Positions 8,799-19,710 of a stretch of 64,000 nt of DNA are shown here, in pieces; positions within the stretch are counted from its first letter, which is position 1; the number at the start of each line of letters is the position of its first letter. A program made the translations under genes and the position numbers. The stretch is taken from positions 62,001 to 126,000 of the forward strand of contig NZ_JAGFBU010000004.1 of assembly GCF_017948675.1 (NCBI RefSeq). Direction: 5' to 3'. This stretch comes from Flavobacterium flabelliforme (GTDB lineage Bacteria; Bacteroidota; Bacteroidia; Flavobacteriales; Flavobacteriaceae). The notes beneath the pieces are model-generated. The model searched no databases. It saw only the letters and a list, made by a program, of their open reading frames with translations, and had not been told where the DNA came from.

Positions 8799-10169
8799 TT
8801 ATCGATTTTTGAAATTTTTCTCGATTGCTTTTATCATTTCACCAGCTATATCTTTATTGGTAGCTCCTTCGATTCCTTCTAAACCTGGCGAAGAATTTAC
8901 TTCCAGTAATAATGGCCCTTTTGAAGAACGAATGATATCTACACCCGCTACTTTCAGATCCATTGCTTTTGTTGCTTTTATGGCGATGCGTTTTTCTTCT
9001 GGAGTAACTTTGATAATAGAAGCCGTTCCGCCCAAATGGATGTTGGCTCTAAATTCTCCTGGCATCGCTTCTCGCTGTATTGCTGCAACAACTTTACCAT
9101 CTATTACAAAACAACGGATATCTTTTCCGTTAGCTTCTTTTATAAATTCCTGAACTAATATATTGGCATTTAAGCTTTTAAAAGCATTGATAACACTTTC
9201 TGCTGCTTTTTTTGTTTCCGCTAAAACCACTCCTTTTCCTTGCGTTCCTTCCAATAATTTAACAATCAATGGAGGTCCGCCTACCATTTTTATTAAATCA
9301 TCAGTATCTAATGGTGAATTTGCAAATCCAGTAGTTGGAATTTCAACACCATGATTCAGTAATAATTGTAACGAATAAAGTTTATCACGGGATTGTGTAA
9401 TCGCATGCGAAGAGTTTAAGCAATATACTTTTAGTGCTTCAAATTGTCTTGTTAACGCGCAGCCATAAAAGGTAATACTTGGGCGAATTCTAGGGATGAT
9501 AGCATCAAATTGATTCAGTATTTTTCCACCACGATAATGAATTTCTGGTGTTTTTGCATCCAGTTTCATATAGCATTCCTTAATGTTCAGGAAGTGCATT
9601 TCGTGACCTCGCATTTCACCCGCTTCCATAATGCGTTTGTTGCTATATAATTCGGGATTACTAGCCAATAAGCCAATTCGTAATCCAGAACTTGCTTTTT
9701 CAGAATTCTTATAAAGTTCTTTTAAAGTGTCAGAAGTGGGTTGTCCCAAAAGGTATTTTTGTTCAGGATCTACTAAAACTCTACCACTCATAGCTTCACG
9801 TCCCAAAAGCATTCGAAATCCCATTGAATCTCGGTTGGTTAAGGTCATTTCAATTGGCCATGTAGAAGTACCGATTTGAAGGTTGGTTTGAATTACATAA
9901 CGCTGCTCTCTAAAACCACTACTACTTTTTACTATTCTTTTATCGATAAGTGGCGCTTCACAGTGAATAACTGTTTTTAAATTATTTTGAATCGGGTTAA
10001 TATCAAATTTTACCCAATTGCTTTCGTTTTTGATGAAAGGAGCAATGTTTATTGCATGTAAAGCAGAAGTTTTTGCCCCTGAATCTACTCGCGCTTTTAT
10101 AGTAGGAATTCCTAATTCTGGAAAAGAGCACCACTCTTCACTCCCAAGAATGACTTTGTTATCTGACAT
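8799..10169 (-). CDS. rimK: RimB-RimK fusion: retropepsin-like domain plus ATP-grasp glutamate ligase
   Basis: 456 residues with two domains. Residues about 1-145 match the putative retropepsin-like protease family (PF05618, RimB); the aspartic motif [14 protein letters not shown] contains Asp29-Ser30-Gly31-Ala32. Residues about 160-456 are a RimK-type ATP-grasp ligase, with ATP-grasp segments such as [15 protein letters not shown] and [21 protein letters not shown]. RimK adds glutamates to the C-terminus of ribosomal protein S6 in Escherichia coli; RimB is a separate protein encoded with rimK in Pseudomonas. The fusion suggests that ligation and trimming are physically coupled here. Whether S6 is the target in this organism is unproven. 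Confidence 0.87.
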   Translation of the reverse strand: MSDNKVILGSEEWCSFPELGIPTIKARVDSGAKTSALHAINIAPFIKNESNWVKFDINPIQNNLKTVIHCEAPLIDKRIVKSSSGFREQRYVIQTNLQIGTSTWPIEMTLTNRDSMGFRMLLGREAMSGRVLVDPEQKYLLGQPTSDTLKELYKNSEKASSGLRIGLLASNPELYSNKRIMEAGEMRGHEMHFLNIKECYMKLDAKTPEIHYRGGKILNQFDAIIPRIRPSITFYGCALTRQFEALKVYCLNSSHAITQSRDKLYSLQLLLNHGVEIPTTGFANSPLDTDDLIKMVGGPPLIVKLLEGTQGKGVVLAETKKAAESVINAFKSLNANILVQEFIKEANGKDIRCFVIDGKVVAAIQREAMPGEFRANIHLGGTASIIKVTPEEKRIAIKATKAMDLKVAGVDIIRSSKGPLLLEVNSSPGLEGIEGATNKDIAGEMIKAIEKNFKNR

Positions 10170-10250
10170 AAAGTATTTTTAAAGGTCTCGTTATATTGAA
10201 ATCAAATGTAAAAATTTGTTTTCTAAAATAAAGACTATTTAACATAAAGA

Positions 10251-10287
10251 ATAAACCCGTTAGGTTATTAAAACGTAACGGGTTTAT
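10251..10287 (-). terminator. Terminator downstream of clpC
   Basis: A 12-bp stem, ATAAACCCGTTA paired with TAACGGGTTTAT, lies 22 bases past the clpC stop. A T-rich stretch follows on the minus strand, so it most likely ends the clpC transcript. Confidence 0.75.
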
Positions 10288-10308
10288 AGTATTTATTAGT
10301 ATCTAAAA

Positions 10309-12855
10309 TTAAAGATTAGTTGCTTCGCCTGCTTTGTGAACTTGCACGGTTAGTTCTTGAGCTCCTTCTTCAATATCCATAAATATTTCGTCTCCAGAGG
10401 CAATTTTTGAAGTAATTATTTCTTCAGCAAGTGCATCTTCAACGTATTTCTGAATCGCTCTTTTTAACGGTCTAGCACCAAATTGTCTATCAAAACCTTT
10501 ATCAGCGATAAAAGCTTTTGCTTTATCAGAAAGATTTAATTGATATCCTAATTCAGCCACACGAGCATACAATTTTTTCAATTCGATTTCGATAATCAAA
10601 TCAATATCATGTTTTTCTAAAGCATTAAATACAATTACATCATCAATTCTATTTAAGAATTCTGGAGCAAAAGTTTTCTTCAATGCATTTTCAATAATGC
10701 TTTTCGAATTATCATCAGCCTGAGCCACTTTAGCAGCAGTTCCAAAACCAACACCTTGTCCAAAATCTTTTAATTGTCTGGCTCCAACATTTGAAGTCAT
10801 GATAATTATAGTATTTTTAAAATCAATTTTGCGACCTAAACTGTCGGTCAAATAACCATCATCTAATACTTGTAAAAGCATATTAAAAACATCTGGATGT
10901 GCTTTTTCGATCTCATCTAATAATACTACACAATAAGGTTTTCTACGAACTTTCTCTGTCAATTGTCCACCTTCTTCATAACCTACATATCCCGGAGGCG
11001 CTCCAACCAATCTAGAGATGGCAAATTTCTCCATGTATTCACTCATGTCAATACGAATCAAGGCATCTTCAGAGTCGAACAATTCTTTAGCTAATACTTT
11101 TGCTAATTGTGTTTTACCAACACCCGTTTGTCCCAAGAAAATAAAGGAACCAATAGGTTTGTTAGGATCTTTTAAACCAGCACGATTACGCTGAATAGAA
11201 CGAGCAATTTTCATTACTGCTTCTTTTTGACCAATAACTTTTCCTTCAATAAGTTCTGGTAATTTTGCTAGTTTATTACTTTCTGTTTGTGCAATTCGAT
11301 TCACAGGAATACCGCTCATCATTGAGACTACATCGGCAACATTATCCTCCGTTACTTCAATTCGGTTATTTTTAGCGTCTTCTTCCCATTGTTCCTGAGC
11401 AACGGCTAAATCTTTTTCGATGCGTTTTTCATCGTCACGAAGCTTAGCCGCTTCTTCATATTTTTGTTTTTTGACAACCACATTTTTCAATTCACGTACG
11501 TCTTCTAATTGACGTTCCAAATCTAAAATTTGTTTTGGAACTTCAATATTAGTGATGTGAACTCTTGATCCTGCTTCGTCCAAAGCATCAATCGCCTTGT
11601 CTGGCAAGAAGCGCTCTGACATATATCTATCTGTCAATTTTACACAAGCCTCAATCGCTTCTTGCGTATAAGTAACATTGTGATGATCTTCATATTTATT
11701 TTTAATGTTATTCAAAATTGTAATTGTTTCTTCAACTGATGTTGGTTCTACAATTATCTTTTGAAAACGTCTTTCTAATGCACCGTCTTTTTCAATATAT
11801 TGACGGTATTCATCTAATGTTGTAGCACCAATACACTGAATTTCTCCACGTGCTAATGCAGGTTTAAACATATTGGAGGCGTCCAAAGAACCTGTTGCGC
11901 CACCAGCACCAACAATCGTATGAATTTCATCTATAAAAAGAATAATATCATCATTTTTTTCTAGTTCATTCATTACCGCTTTCATACGTTCTTCAAACTG
12001 TCCTCGGTATTTGGTTCCGGCAACAAGACTAGCAAGATCTAATGTAACGACGCGTTTGTTGAACAAGGTACGAGATACTTTTTTCTGGATGATCCTTAAT
12101 GCTAAACCTTCAGCAATAGCTGATTTTCCAACTCCTGGTTCTCCTATTAGTAACGGGTTGTTCTTTTTACGACGACTCAAAATTTGAGAAACACGTTCAA
12201 TTTCTTTTTCTCTTCCTACTACAGGATCTAGCTTTCCTTCCTCAGCCATTTCTGTTAAATCTCTCCCAAAATTATCTAAAACTGGAGTTTTGGATTTTTT
12301 GTTTGATTTATTGGCTGGGTTGTTAAAAGTGCCTTCTTTTAGACTGTCATCTTGTCCTGAATCGTCATTATAAGATTCGTTTCGGGGTAAATTTTCTAAA
12401 AAATCTTCTTCGTTTGGAGTCATATTTATATACTGTTCTTTAGCTATATCATAATCAATTTTTAGTTTATTCAATAGCTTGGTTGTTGGATCGTTTTCGT
12501 TTCTTAAAATGCACAATAATAAATGTGCTGTACTAATAGAAGAGCTTTGAAAAACTTTGGCTTCTAGGAAAGTAGTTTTTAATGCTCGTTCTGCTTGACG
12601 GGTTAGGTGCAAGTTCTTTTTCTCAATATTAATCTCTAAAGTTAAACTGGCAGGGCTCAGAATTTCTACTTTTCTGCGCAGGTGTTCCAAGTCAACATGT
12701 AGATTGTTTAATATTTGAATTGCTTTTCCATTTCCGTCTCTTAGAATACCTAGCATTAAATGTTCGGTGCCTATAAAGTCATGACCTAATCGTAGTGCTT
12801 CCTCTTTGCTGTAGGTAATAACGTCTTTTACTCTTGGTGAAAAATTATCATCCAT
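10309..12855 (-). CDS. clpC: ATP-dependent Clp protease ATP-binding subunit ClpC
   Basis: Hsp100 unfoldase that feeds substrates to ClpP in the cytoplasm. 848 residues, full length. In order: two N-terminal Clp repeats (about 1-145), an acidic linker, AAA+ domain 1 with Walker A GEPGVGKSA and Walker B IILFIDEIHT, a UVR-type middle segment (KKQKYEEAAKLRDDEK), then AAA+ domain 2 with GQTGVGKTQ and a C-terminal D2-small domain. The middle segment and two-domain layout separate ClpC from ClpA and ClpB. It is transcribed alone, divergently from gyrA. Confidence 0.96.
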   Translation of the reverse strand: MDDNFSPRVKDVITYSKEEALRLGHDFIGTEHLMLGILRDGNGKAIQILNNLHVDLEHLRRKVEILSPASLTLEINIEKKNLHLTRQAERALKTTFLEAKVFQSSSISTAHLLLCILRNENDPTTKLLNKLKIDYDIAKEQYINMTPNEEDFLENLPRNESYNDDSGQDDSLKEGTFNNPANKSNKKSKTPVLDNFGRDLTEMAEEGKLDPVVGREKEIERVSQILSRRKKNNPLLIGEPGVGKSAIAEGLALRIIQKKVSRTLFNKRVVTLDLASLVAGTKYRGQFEERMKAVMNELEKNDDIILFIDEIHTIVGAGGATGSLDASNMFKPALARGEIQCIGATTLDEYRQYIEKDGALERRFQKIIVEPTSVEETITILNNIKNKYEDHHNVTYTQEAIEACVKLTDRYMSERFLPDKAIDALDEAGSRVHITNIEVPKQILDLERQLEDVRELKNVVVKKQKYEEAAKLRDDEKRIEKDLAVAQEQWEEDAKNNRIEVTEDNVADVVSMMSGIPVNRIAQTESNKLAKLPELIEGKVIGQKEAVMKIARSIQRNRAGLKDPNKPIGSFIFLGQTGVGKTQLAKVLAKELFDSEDALIRIDMSEYMEKFAISRLVGAPPGYVGYEEGGQLTEKVRRKPYCVVLLDEIEKAHPDVFNMLLQVLDDGYLTDSLGRKIDFKNTIIIMTSNVGARQLKDFGQGVGFGTAAKVAQADDNSKSIIENALKKTFAPEFLNRIDDVIVFNALEKHDIDLIIEIELKKLYARVAELGYQLNLSDKAKAFIADKGFDRQFGARPLKRAIQKYVEDALAEEIITSKIASGDEIFMDIEEGAQELTVQVHKAGEATNL

Positions 12856-13111
12856 AATATATATTTGCTATCGTAAATTTAGTGAATTAGTGTTTGGAAA
12901 ACAAAAACTATTCCCATAACTGCTCGTGTCAGCTAATAGACAAAAAATATAATAATTTCAACGTTAAATTTCCCTTAAATTATTAACTAAAATGATTGTG
13001 GGTGTTGTTAATAAATCATTGAAATAAGTAGTCTAAAAGTAGCTAAAAAATTTCAAAAAGGTGTATATTGGCACGTTTTGAAACTAATATAATTTTTTAA
13101 TATAACAACTT

Positions 13112-15754
13112 ATGTCTGAAGGAGAAAAGTTAATTCCTATTAACATAGAAGATGAAATGAAATCAGCTTACATCGATTACTCGATGTCAGTAATCGTATC
13201 AAGAGCACTTCCAGATGTTAGAGATGGTTTGAAGCCAGTACATCGAAGAGTTCTTTATGGAATGTATGATTTAGGAGTGTTTTCAAATAAAGCCCATAAA
13301 AAATCCGCCAGAATTGTCGGTGAAGTTTTAGGTAAGTATCACCCACATGGTGACACTTCAGTTTATGATGCCATGGTTCGTATGGCTCAGGAGTGGAGTT
13401 TGCGTTATTTATTAGTAGATGGTCAAGGTAACTTTGGTTCTGTAGATGGAGATAGTCCAGCAGCAATGCGTTATACAGAAGCAAGAATGCGTAAAATTTC
13501 GGAAGAAATTATGGCTGACATCGAAAAAGAAACAGTCGACTTTCAATTGAACTTTGATGATACTTTATATGAGCCAAAAGTAATGCCAACGCGTGTTCCT
13601 ACGTTATTAATTAATGGAGCAACAGGTATTGCTGTAGGTATGGCCACCAATATGCCTCCACACAACTTAACAGAAGTGATCAATGGTACTTTGGCATTTA
13701 TGGACAACAATGATATCGAAATTGATGAATTGATGCACCATATTAAAGCTCCTGATTTTCCTACAGGAGGAGTTATATACGGTTATGAAGGTGTTCGCGA
13801 AGCTTTTAAAACTGGTAGAGGACGTGTTGTAATGCGTGCTAAAGTTGGTTTTGAAGAAGTAGATGGTAGAGAATGTATTATTGTTACCGAGATTCCTTAC
13901 CAAGTTAATAAAGCAGACATGATCAAACGTACTGCTGATTTGGTTAATGATAAAAAAATTGACGGAATTGCCAATATTCGTGATGAATCGGATAGAAATG
14001 GTATGCGTATCGTTTACATCTTAAAACGCGATGCAACTCCAAACGTAGTTTTAAATACGCTTTATAAATACACTCAGCTACAGTCTTCATTTAGTGTTAA
14101 TAATATTGCATTGGTAAAAGGGCGTCCGCAAATGTTGAATCTAAAAGAAATGATTCACTATTTTGTAGAACACCGCCATGATGTAGTGGTAAGAAGAACG
14201 CGTTTTGAATTGCGTAAAGCCGAAGAAAGAGCGCATATTTTAGAAGGTTTAATTATTGCTTCTGATAATATTGATGAAGTAATCGCTTTGATTAGAGGTT
14301 CGAAAAATACCGAAGAAGCTCGTGAAAAATTAATCGAAAGATTTAAATTATCAGATATTCAAGCGCGTGCTATTGTAGAAATGCGTTTGCGTCAATTAAC
14401 AGGTCTGGAACAAGACAAGTTAAGAGCAGAGTATGAAGAGTTAATGAAATTAATAGCGCACTTAAAAGCTTTATTAGAAGATGTTAATCTTAGAACTGCT
14501 TTGATTAAAGAAGAGTTGGAAGAAATTCGTGAAAAATACGGAGACGAACGCCGTTCTAAAATTGAGTATTCTGGTGGAGATGTAAGTATCGAAGATTTAA
14601 TTGCCGATGAAAATGTAGTAATTACTATTTCTCACGCAGGGTATATCAAACGTACTAACCTAACAGAATACAAAACTCAAAATAGAGGTGGAGTAGGACA
14701 AAAAAGTGCGGGTACAAGAGATCAAGATTTCTTAGAGCATATGTTTGTAGCGACCAATCATCAATACATGATGTTCTTTACTCAGAAAGGAAAATGTTTC
14801 TGGATGCGTGTTTATGAAATTCCAGAGGGAAGTAAAACAGCTAAAGGAAGAGCGATTCAAAACTTGGTTAATATAGAAAGTGACGATAAAGTAAAAGCTT
14901 TTATTTGTACACAAGATTTAAAAGACAAAGATTATATCAATAGTCATAACCTTATTATGGTGACCAAAAAAGGACAGGTTAAGAAAACTTCTTTAGAGAA
15001 ATATTCTAAACCTAGAGTTAATGGTGTTGCAGCTATTACGATTAAAGAAGGAGATGAGTTGCTTGAAGCTAAATTAACCAATGGTGAAAGCCAAATTATA
15101 CTAGCGGTAAAATCAGGTAAATTAGTTCGTTTTGAAGAAACTAAAACGCGCCCAATGGGTAGAACTGCTTCTGGAGTTCGTGGAATTACATTAAAAGATG
15201 ATACCGATGAAGTAATTGGTATGGTTACTGTAGATAAAGAAAACATCAATGATTCTCAAATTTTAGTGGTAACCGAGAACGGATACGGAAAACGTACTAA
15301 ATTGGTTGAAGATGGGGAAGATGTTTACCGAATTACAAACCGTGGAGGTAAAGGGGTTAAAACCTTAAATATTACCGAGAAAACGGGTAAGCTGATCTCT
15401 ATTAATGCGGTTACAGATGCTGATGATTTAATGATTATTAATAAATCGGGTCTAACCATTAGAATGGCAATTGAGGATTTACGTGTGATGGGTCGTGCAA
15501 CTCAAGGTGTTAAGTTGATTAACTTGAAAGGTAAAGATTCAATCGCGGCAGTTACAAAAGTGATGAAAGATGATGTGGCTGAAGTTGTAGTTGATGAAGA
15601 TGGAAATGTAATTGAAACAGAAGCTATCGAAAGAGTAAAACCAGTAATGGAAGTGCTTGAAGAAGAAGTTTCTGAAGAAGAAGACGATGATTCTGAAAAC
15701 GAAGAAGAATTGGAAGACGATTCTGAAGAAGAGGATTCTGACGATGAAGCATAG
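13112..15754 (+). CDS. gyrA: DNA gyrase subunit A
   Basis: Breaks and rejoins DNA in the gyrase heterotetramer that introduces negative supercoils. 880 residues. The N-terminus has the quinolone-resistance region segment [17 protein letters not shown], and the catalytic tyrosine is in [10 protein letters not shown]. The C-terminal half holds the beta-pinwheel repeats with the GyrA box QNRGGVGQK. The protein ends in a very acidic tail (about residues 840-880, mostly Glu and Asp), common in Bacteroidetes GyrA. The tail is thought to tune supercoiling in other species, but I infer no specific effect here. A TPR lipoprotein-like gene follows 35 bases downstream. Confidence 0.97.
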   Translation: MSEGEKLIPINIEDEMKSAYIDYSMSVIVSRALPDVRDGLKPVHRRVLYGMYDLGVFSNKAHKKSARIVGEVLGKYHPHGDTSVYDAMVRMAQEWSLRYLLVDGQGNFGSVDGDSPAAMRYTEARMRKISEEIMADIEKETVDFQLNFDDTLYEPKVMPTRVPTLLINGATGIAVGMATNMPPHNLTEVINGTLAFMDNNDIEIDELMHHIKAPDFPTGGVIYGYEGVREAFKTGRGRVVMRAKVGFEEVDGRECIIVTEIPYQVNKADMIKRTADLVNDKKIDGIANIRDESDRNGMRIVYILKRDATPNVVLNTLYKYTQLQSSFSVNNIALVKGRPQMLNLKEMIHYFVEHRHDVVVRRTRFELRKAEERAHILEGLIIASDNIDEVIALIRGSKNTEEAREKLIERFKLSDIQARAIVEMRLRQLTGLEQDKLRAEYEELMKLIAHLKALLEDVNLRTALIKEELEEIREKYGDERRSKIEYSGGDVSIEDLIADENVVITISHAGYIKRTNLTEYKTQNRGGVGQKSAGTRDQDFLEHMFVATNHQYMMFFTQKGKCFWMRVYEIPEGSKTAKGRAIQNLVNIESDDKVKAFICTQDLKDKDYINSHNLIMVTKKGQVKKTSLEKYSKPRVNGVAAITIKEGDELLEAKLTNGESQIILAVKSGKLVRFEETKTRPMGRTASGVRGITLKDDTDEVIGMVTVDKENINDSQILVVTENGYGKRTKLVEDGEDVYRITNRGGKGVKTLNITEKTGKLISINAVTDADDLMIINKSGLTIRMAIEDLRVMGRATQGVKLINLKGKDSIAAVTKVMKDDVAEVVVDEDGNVIETEAIERVKPVMEVLEEEVSEEEDDDSENEEELEDDSEEEDSDDEA

Positions 15755-15789
15755 TTAAATTAAGAATAATTATTAAATAAAAGAATGTT

Positions 15790-17058
15790 ATGAAAAGTAA
15801 ATATGTAGTATTAGCATCAGCGTTATTGATATCAGTAGCTACTTTTGCTCAAAAAGATCAAATAAAAGCGGCTGAAAAAGCATTGAAAAAAGGAGAAGTT
15901 CAAGAAGCTGCTACCATATTAAAAGATGTTGAGTACTTAATCACCAATGCAGTTGATACTGAAAAAGCACAATATTTCTTTGTAAAAGGGAATACTTTTT
16001 TAGAATTAGCTAATAAAAAAATCGATACAGATAAAAATTTAAGTATTGCAGCTGCTGCATACAATGATTTAATCGAAGTAGAGAATGAATCTGGTAAAGC
16101 AAAGTTTTCTGCTCAAGCAGCATCTTCAATTACAGACATTAAGTTTCGATTAATTAATGCTGCTATTGCAGATTCTAAAGTAGATAAACATTCAGAAAGC
16201 GCAAAGAAATTATATGATGCTTATTTGTTAGACAAAAAAGATACTATTAATTTATATTATGCTGCTTCTACTTATGTTAATGCAAAAGAATATGATAAGG
16301 CATTAGATCTGTATCAAACATTAAAAAAATTAAATTATTCAGGTAAAGGAAAAGGTTTTTATGCAATAAGCAAATTAACAAATGCTGAAGATTTTTTTAA
16401 TAATGAAAAAGAAAGAGATTTAGCAGTAAAATTAGGGACTCACGAAAAGCCTAGAACAGAAGTTATTGCTTCTAAAAGAGGAGAGATCTATAAAAACATG
16501 GCTTTAATTTTAGTTGAAAATGGTAAAACTGCCGAAGCTAAAAAAGCAATTTCTGAAGCAAGACTTGCCAATCCTGATGATACTTCATTAGTTTTGACAG
16601 AAGCTAATTTGTATTTAGAAACAAAAGATTTTGAAACTTACAAAAAATTAATAGGTGAGGTATTGGCTAAAAATCCTAATGATGCAGATTTAACATTTAA
16701 CTTAGGTGTTATTAGCGGAAATGCAGGAAATAAAGTAGATGCCGAAAAATATTATTTAAAAGCTATCGAAATTAAACCTGATTACATCAATGCTTATATC
16801 AATCTTGCTGCTTTGAAACTGGAAGGTGAAAAAGTTATTATTGATGAAATGAACAAGTTAGGTACTTCTACAAAAGATATGAAGCGCTATGATGAGTTAA
16901 AAACAAAAAGAGATAACATTTTTAAAAGTGTGATTCCTTCTCTTAAAAAAGCATACGAATTAGATCCAGCTAATAAAGACGTTGCAAAAACATTATTGAA
17001 TGTTTATAGTGCTTTAGAAATGACTGCTGAGTCAAAAGCATTAAAAGCTAAAATGTAA
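15790..17058 (+). CDS. Secreted tetratricopeptide repeat protein
   Basis: 422 residues. The N-terminus (lysine-rich, then a hydrophobic run ending SVATFAQ) is a signal peptide with a likely cut after Ala20-Gln21, so the protein is probably periplasmic. The rest is helical; TPR-like repeats are clearest at about residues 230-360, for example the segment ending GNAGNKVDAEKYYLKAIEIK. TPR arrays bind other proteins; the partner is unknown. It follows gyrA closely and ends at a strong terminator, so the two may share a transcript. The pairing of gyrA with a TPR gene is familiar in flavobacteria. Confidence 0.85.
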   Translation: MKSKYVVLASALLISVATFAQKDQIKAAEKALKKGEVQEAATILKDVEYLITNAVDTEKAQYFFVKGNTFLELANKKIDTDKNLSIAAAAYNDLIEVENESGKAKFSAQAASSITDIKFRLINAAIADSKVDKHSESAKKLYDAYLLDKKDTINLYYAASTYVNAKEYDKALDLYQTLKKLNYSGKGKGFYAISKLTNAEDFFNNEKERDLAVKLGTHEKPRTEVIASKRGEIYKNMALILVENGKTAEAKKAISEARLANPDDTSLVLTEANLYLETKDFETYKKLIGEVLAKNPNDADLTFNLGVISGNAGNKVDAEKYYLKAIEIKPDYINAYINLAALKLEGEKVIIDEMNKLGTSTKDMKRYDELKTKRDNIFKSVIPSLKKAYELDPANKDVAKTLLNVYSALEMTAESKALKAKM

Positions 17059-17075
17059 TCTTTATTTATTGTTAT

Positions 17076-17118
17076 AAAAAAAAACGGTTTGAAATATTTC
17101 AAACCGTTTTTTTTTTTT
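17076..17118. terminator. Bidirectional terminator between TPR gene and NlpC/P60 gene
   Basis: Stem AAAACGGTTTGAAA / TTTCAAACCGTTTT with a 2-base centre, preceded by A-run and followed by a T-run of about 12. It serves the plus-strand TPR gene and the minus-strand NlpC/P60 gene. Confidence 0.9.
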
Positions 17119-17139
17119 TAAATATTTAATTACTAAATA

Positions 17140-17901
17140 TTAAATAATTTTTTTGATCACTCTTAATTTGTGAGTGTGTTTGTTAGTCTCTGCATTAAAA
17201 ATTCCTAAATGATCCAAACGATCAATTCTGATTTTTCCGCTTGCATGGATGATGTAGTTGTCTTCCATGATGATTCCTACATGAATAATGTTTCCCTCCT
17301 CATTATCAAAGAAAGCTAAATCTCCTGCTTCACTTTCTTCAATAAAGCTTAGTGGTTCTCCTTGTGTAGATTGTTGTGATGCATCACGCAATAATTTATA
17401 ACCATTTAATTTGTAAACCATTTGCGTAAAGCCCGAACAGTCTATCCCAAAGGGTGTTTTTCCTCCCCAAAGATAAGGGGCGTTTAAATACAGAAAAGCA
17501 GTATCTATTAAAAGTGATTTGTCTTTTATTCCGCTAGTTCGCACTCCTTCAAAATCAAAATTAGAGGTATTAATCTCATCGTAATTTAAAAAAGACAAAG
17601 AAGAACCTAAAGGAATTGGAATTAATAAATTGGATGGAGTAGTGATGTATTCGATCAAGTCACCATTCAATATGATTTTTTCGTTCGAAAGTTTTTTATA
17701 ACTATCTTCTGAAATCAATTGCATTTGTTTAAAATCGATCCAGCCTTCGTAAGCGTCATATTGTAGTCTAACACGAGTCCATTGGTTCTGTTGTTCTACA
17801 ATTTCAAAATGTTCTCCAAATAAAACTTGAGAGACAATTTCGCTTCTATCACTAGGTTCTAACCGAAGTGGGATCATTGCTAGATTACAAATTCCAAACA
17901 T
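17140..17901 (-). CDS. NlpC/P60 family peptidoglycan hydrolase with SH3 domain
   Basis: 253 residues. The N-terminal part (about 1-60) is an SH3-like wall-binding domain. The C-terminal NlpC/P60 (C40) domain has catalytic Cys155 in GIDCSGF and His207 in NIIHVGII, with His219 as the likely third residue. The family cuts gamma-D-glutamyl-diamino-acid bonds in peptidoglycan peptides. I see no classic signal peptide, so it may act in the cytoplasm on recycled peptides, as some Bacteroidetes YkfC-like enzymes do. The gene stands alone, between a terminator and the thiolase gene. Confidence 0.9.
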   Translation of the reverse strand: MFGICNLAMIPLRLEPSDRSEIVSQVLFGEHFEIVEQQNQWTRVRLQYDAYEGWIDFKQMQLISEDSYKKLSNEKIILNGDLIEYITTPSNLLIPIPLGSSLSFLNYDEINTSNFDFEGVRTSGIKDKSLLIDTAFLYLNAPYLWGGKTPFGIDCSGFTQMVYKLNGYKLLRDASQQSTQGEPLSFIEESEAGDLAFFDNEEGNIIHVGIIMEDNYIIHASGKIRIDRLDHLGIFNAETNKHTHKLRVIKKII

Positions 17902-17972
17902 TTATGCTTAATTAGGAGTTAAATATGATGGGTTAGGACCTGATTGTATCCTAACCCATCAGTTATATTTAT

Positions 17973-19151
17973 TTAGATTCTTTCAATTACAATAGCTGAA
18001 GCACCACCACCACCATTACAAATGGCTGCAGCACCAACTTTGGCATTGTTTTGTTCTAAAACATTTAATAAAGTAACGATAATTCTAACTCCAGAGCAAC
18101 CTAGCGGGTGACCTAAAGATACAGCTCCACCGTTTACGTTTACTTTGTCATTTGATAAACCTAGAATTTTAGTATTTGCTAACCCAACAACTGCAAAGGC
18201 TTCATTAAACTCAAAATAATCAACAGCATCTATAGAAATACCTGCTTTGTCTAATGCCTTTGGTAATGCTTTAGCTGGACTAGTGGTAAACCATTTTGGC
18301 TCTTGTGCTGCGTCTGCATATCCTTTGATATAGGCTAATGGTTTAAGACCTAAAGCTAGTGCTTTTTCTTCACTCATTAAGATTACAGCTGCTGCACCAT
18401 CATTTATTGTAGATGCATTTGCTGCTGTAACAGTACCGTCTTTAGTAAAAACTGGGTTTAAAGAAGGAATTTTGTCTAATTTAACATTAGTAAACTCTTC
18501 GTCTTTAGAAACCATGATTGGGTCTCCTTTTCTTTGTGGAACAGCAACCGGTACAATTTCATTGTCAAATTTTCCAGCTTCCCAAGCTTTTGCACTACGC
18601 TCATACGATTGAATTGCGAAGTTATCTTGATCTTCACGGGTAAAGTTGTATTCAGTTGCGCACAAGTCAGCACAAACTCCCATTGCGCTGTTGTCGTAAG
18701 CATCTGTTAGTCCATCTTTCTGCATTCCGTCAACCATTGTTGCAGGACCAAACTTTGTTCCTGATCGCAAGTTCATATAATGTGGAATCAAACTCATGTT
18801 TTCCATTCCTCCGGCAACTACAATTTCTGCATCGCCACATTGTATGGCTTGAGCGCCTAGCATTACTGCTTTCATTCCTGAAGCACAAACTTTATTTATT
18901 GTGGTGCAGGCCACAGATTCATTTAATCCTGCATATATAGCGGCTTGACGAGCGGGAGCCTGTCCGGTTCCAGCTTGAACGACGTTACCCATAAATACTT
19001 CATCAACTAAATTTGGATCTAGTTTGATTTTGTCTAGTGCGCCTTTTATAGCTGCAGCACCTAATTTAGGAGCAGTAACTGTAGATAATCCCCCCATAAA
19101 ACTTCCGATAGGTGTTCTAACGGCAGAAACGATAACAACTCTTTTGTTCAT
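17973..19151 (-). CDS. Acetyl-CoA C-acetyltransferase (thiolase)
   Basis: Condenses or cleaves acetyl-CoA and acetoacetyl-CoA; cytoplasmic. About 392 residues. Active-site cysteine is in NKVCASGMKAVMLGAQ (around residue 89), His in NEAFAVVGLAN and the second Cys in CNGGGGASAIVIER. The start at 19151 gives MNKRVVIVSAVRTP, the usual family opening; an ATG at 19160 would add three residues. No beta-oxidation partner genes are beside it, so its pathway (acetoacetate, fatty-acid or amino-acid breakdown) cannot be fixed from context. Confidence 0.93.
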   Translation of the reverse strand: MNKRVVIVSAVRTPIGSFMGGLSTVTAPKLGAAAIKGALDKIKLDPNLVDEVFMGNVVQAGTGQAPARQAAIYAGLNESVACTTINKVCASGMKAVMLGAQAIQCGDAEIVVAGGMENMSLIPHYMNLRSGTKFGPATMVDGMQKDGLTDAYDNSAMGVCADLCATEYNFTREDQDNFAIQSYERSAKAWEAGKFDNEIVPVAVPQRKGDPIMVSKDEEFTNVKLDKIPSLNPVFTKDGTVTAANASTINDGAAAVILMSEEKALALGLKPLAYIKGYADAAQEPKWFTTSPAKALPKALDKAGISIDAVDYFEFNEAFAVVGLANTKILGLSNDKVNVNGGAVSLGHPLGCSGVRIIVTLLNVLEQNNAKVGAAAICNGGGGASAIVIERI

Positions 19152-19177
19152 GACTTTCATAATGTTGGTTTATGTAG

Positions 19178-19185
19178 CAAATTTA
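19178..19185 (-). promoter_or_regulatory. Possible -7 box for the thiolase gene
   Basis: On the minus strand TAAATTTG fits TAnnTTTG, 26 bases upstream of the chosen ATG. No TTG is at the usual -33 distance. Confidence 0.4.
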
Positions 19186-19381
19186 ATCTTTTTTATACAA
19201 TTTCATATTTTTGAGGCTCACATTATATTTTGTAAAAATTATTTTTATTCTATATGTTTGATTGTGAAGTGCTTTTGTGAAAATGTCAAAAAATATTAAA
19301 AAAAAGCCTCGAAATACTTGTGAGTAACATAAAGAAGTCATAAGTTTGCAACCGCAAAACAAGACACGTTTCTTTGAGCTT

Positions 19382-19465
19382 GGAGAGGTGCCAGAGTGGT
19401 AATGGAGCAGTTTGCTAAACTGTCATCGAGTGATCGGTGCCAGGGTTCGAGTCCCTGTCTCTCCG
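19382..19465 (+). tRNA. tRNA-Ser (GCT)
   Basis: 84 bases with a long variable arm as expected for serine tRNA. The acceptor stem GGAGAGG pairs with TCTCTCC and G is the discriminator. The anticodon loop TTTGCTAAA gives GCT, reading AGC/AGT. The T-arm contains GGTTCGAGTCC. CCA is not encoded. Confidence 0.95.
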
Positions 19466-19485
19466 CTGTTATGATTTTGTTTTTT

Positions 19486-19560
19486 CGGGGTGTAGCGTAG
19501 CTCGGTTATCGCGCCTGCTTTGGGAGCAGGAGGCCGCAGGTTCGAATCCTGCCACCCCGA
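19486..19560 (+). tRNA. tRNA-Pro (TGG)
   Basis: 75 bases. Acceptor CGGGGTG pairs with CACCCCG, discriminator A. The anticodon loop CTTTGGGAG gives TGG, which reads proline CCN codons. T-arm GGTTCGAATCC. CCA is not encoded. It lies 20 bases after tRNA-Ser and is likely co-transcribed. Confidence 0.95.
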
Positions 19561-19599
19561 CAAATTAAACTTTTTCCATTTAAGTTTTAAAAGATAAAT

Positions 19600-19673
<74 letters not shown>

Positions 19674-19674
19674 C

Positions 19675-19710
19675 AAAAACCGATACTTTTATAAGTATCG
19701 GTTTTTTTTT
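19675..19710 (+). terminator. Terminator after the tRNA cluster
   Basis: A 10-bp stem, ACCGATACTT / AAGTATCGGT, with a 4-base loop, followed by nine or more T. It directly follows tRNA-Arg. Confidence 0.92.
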
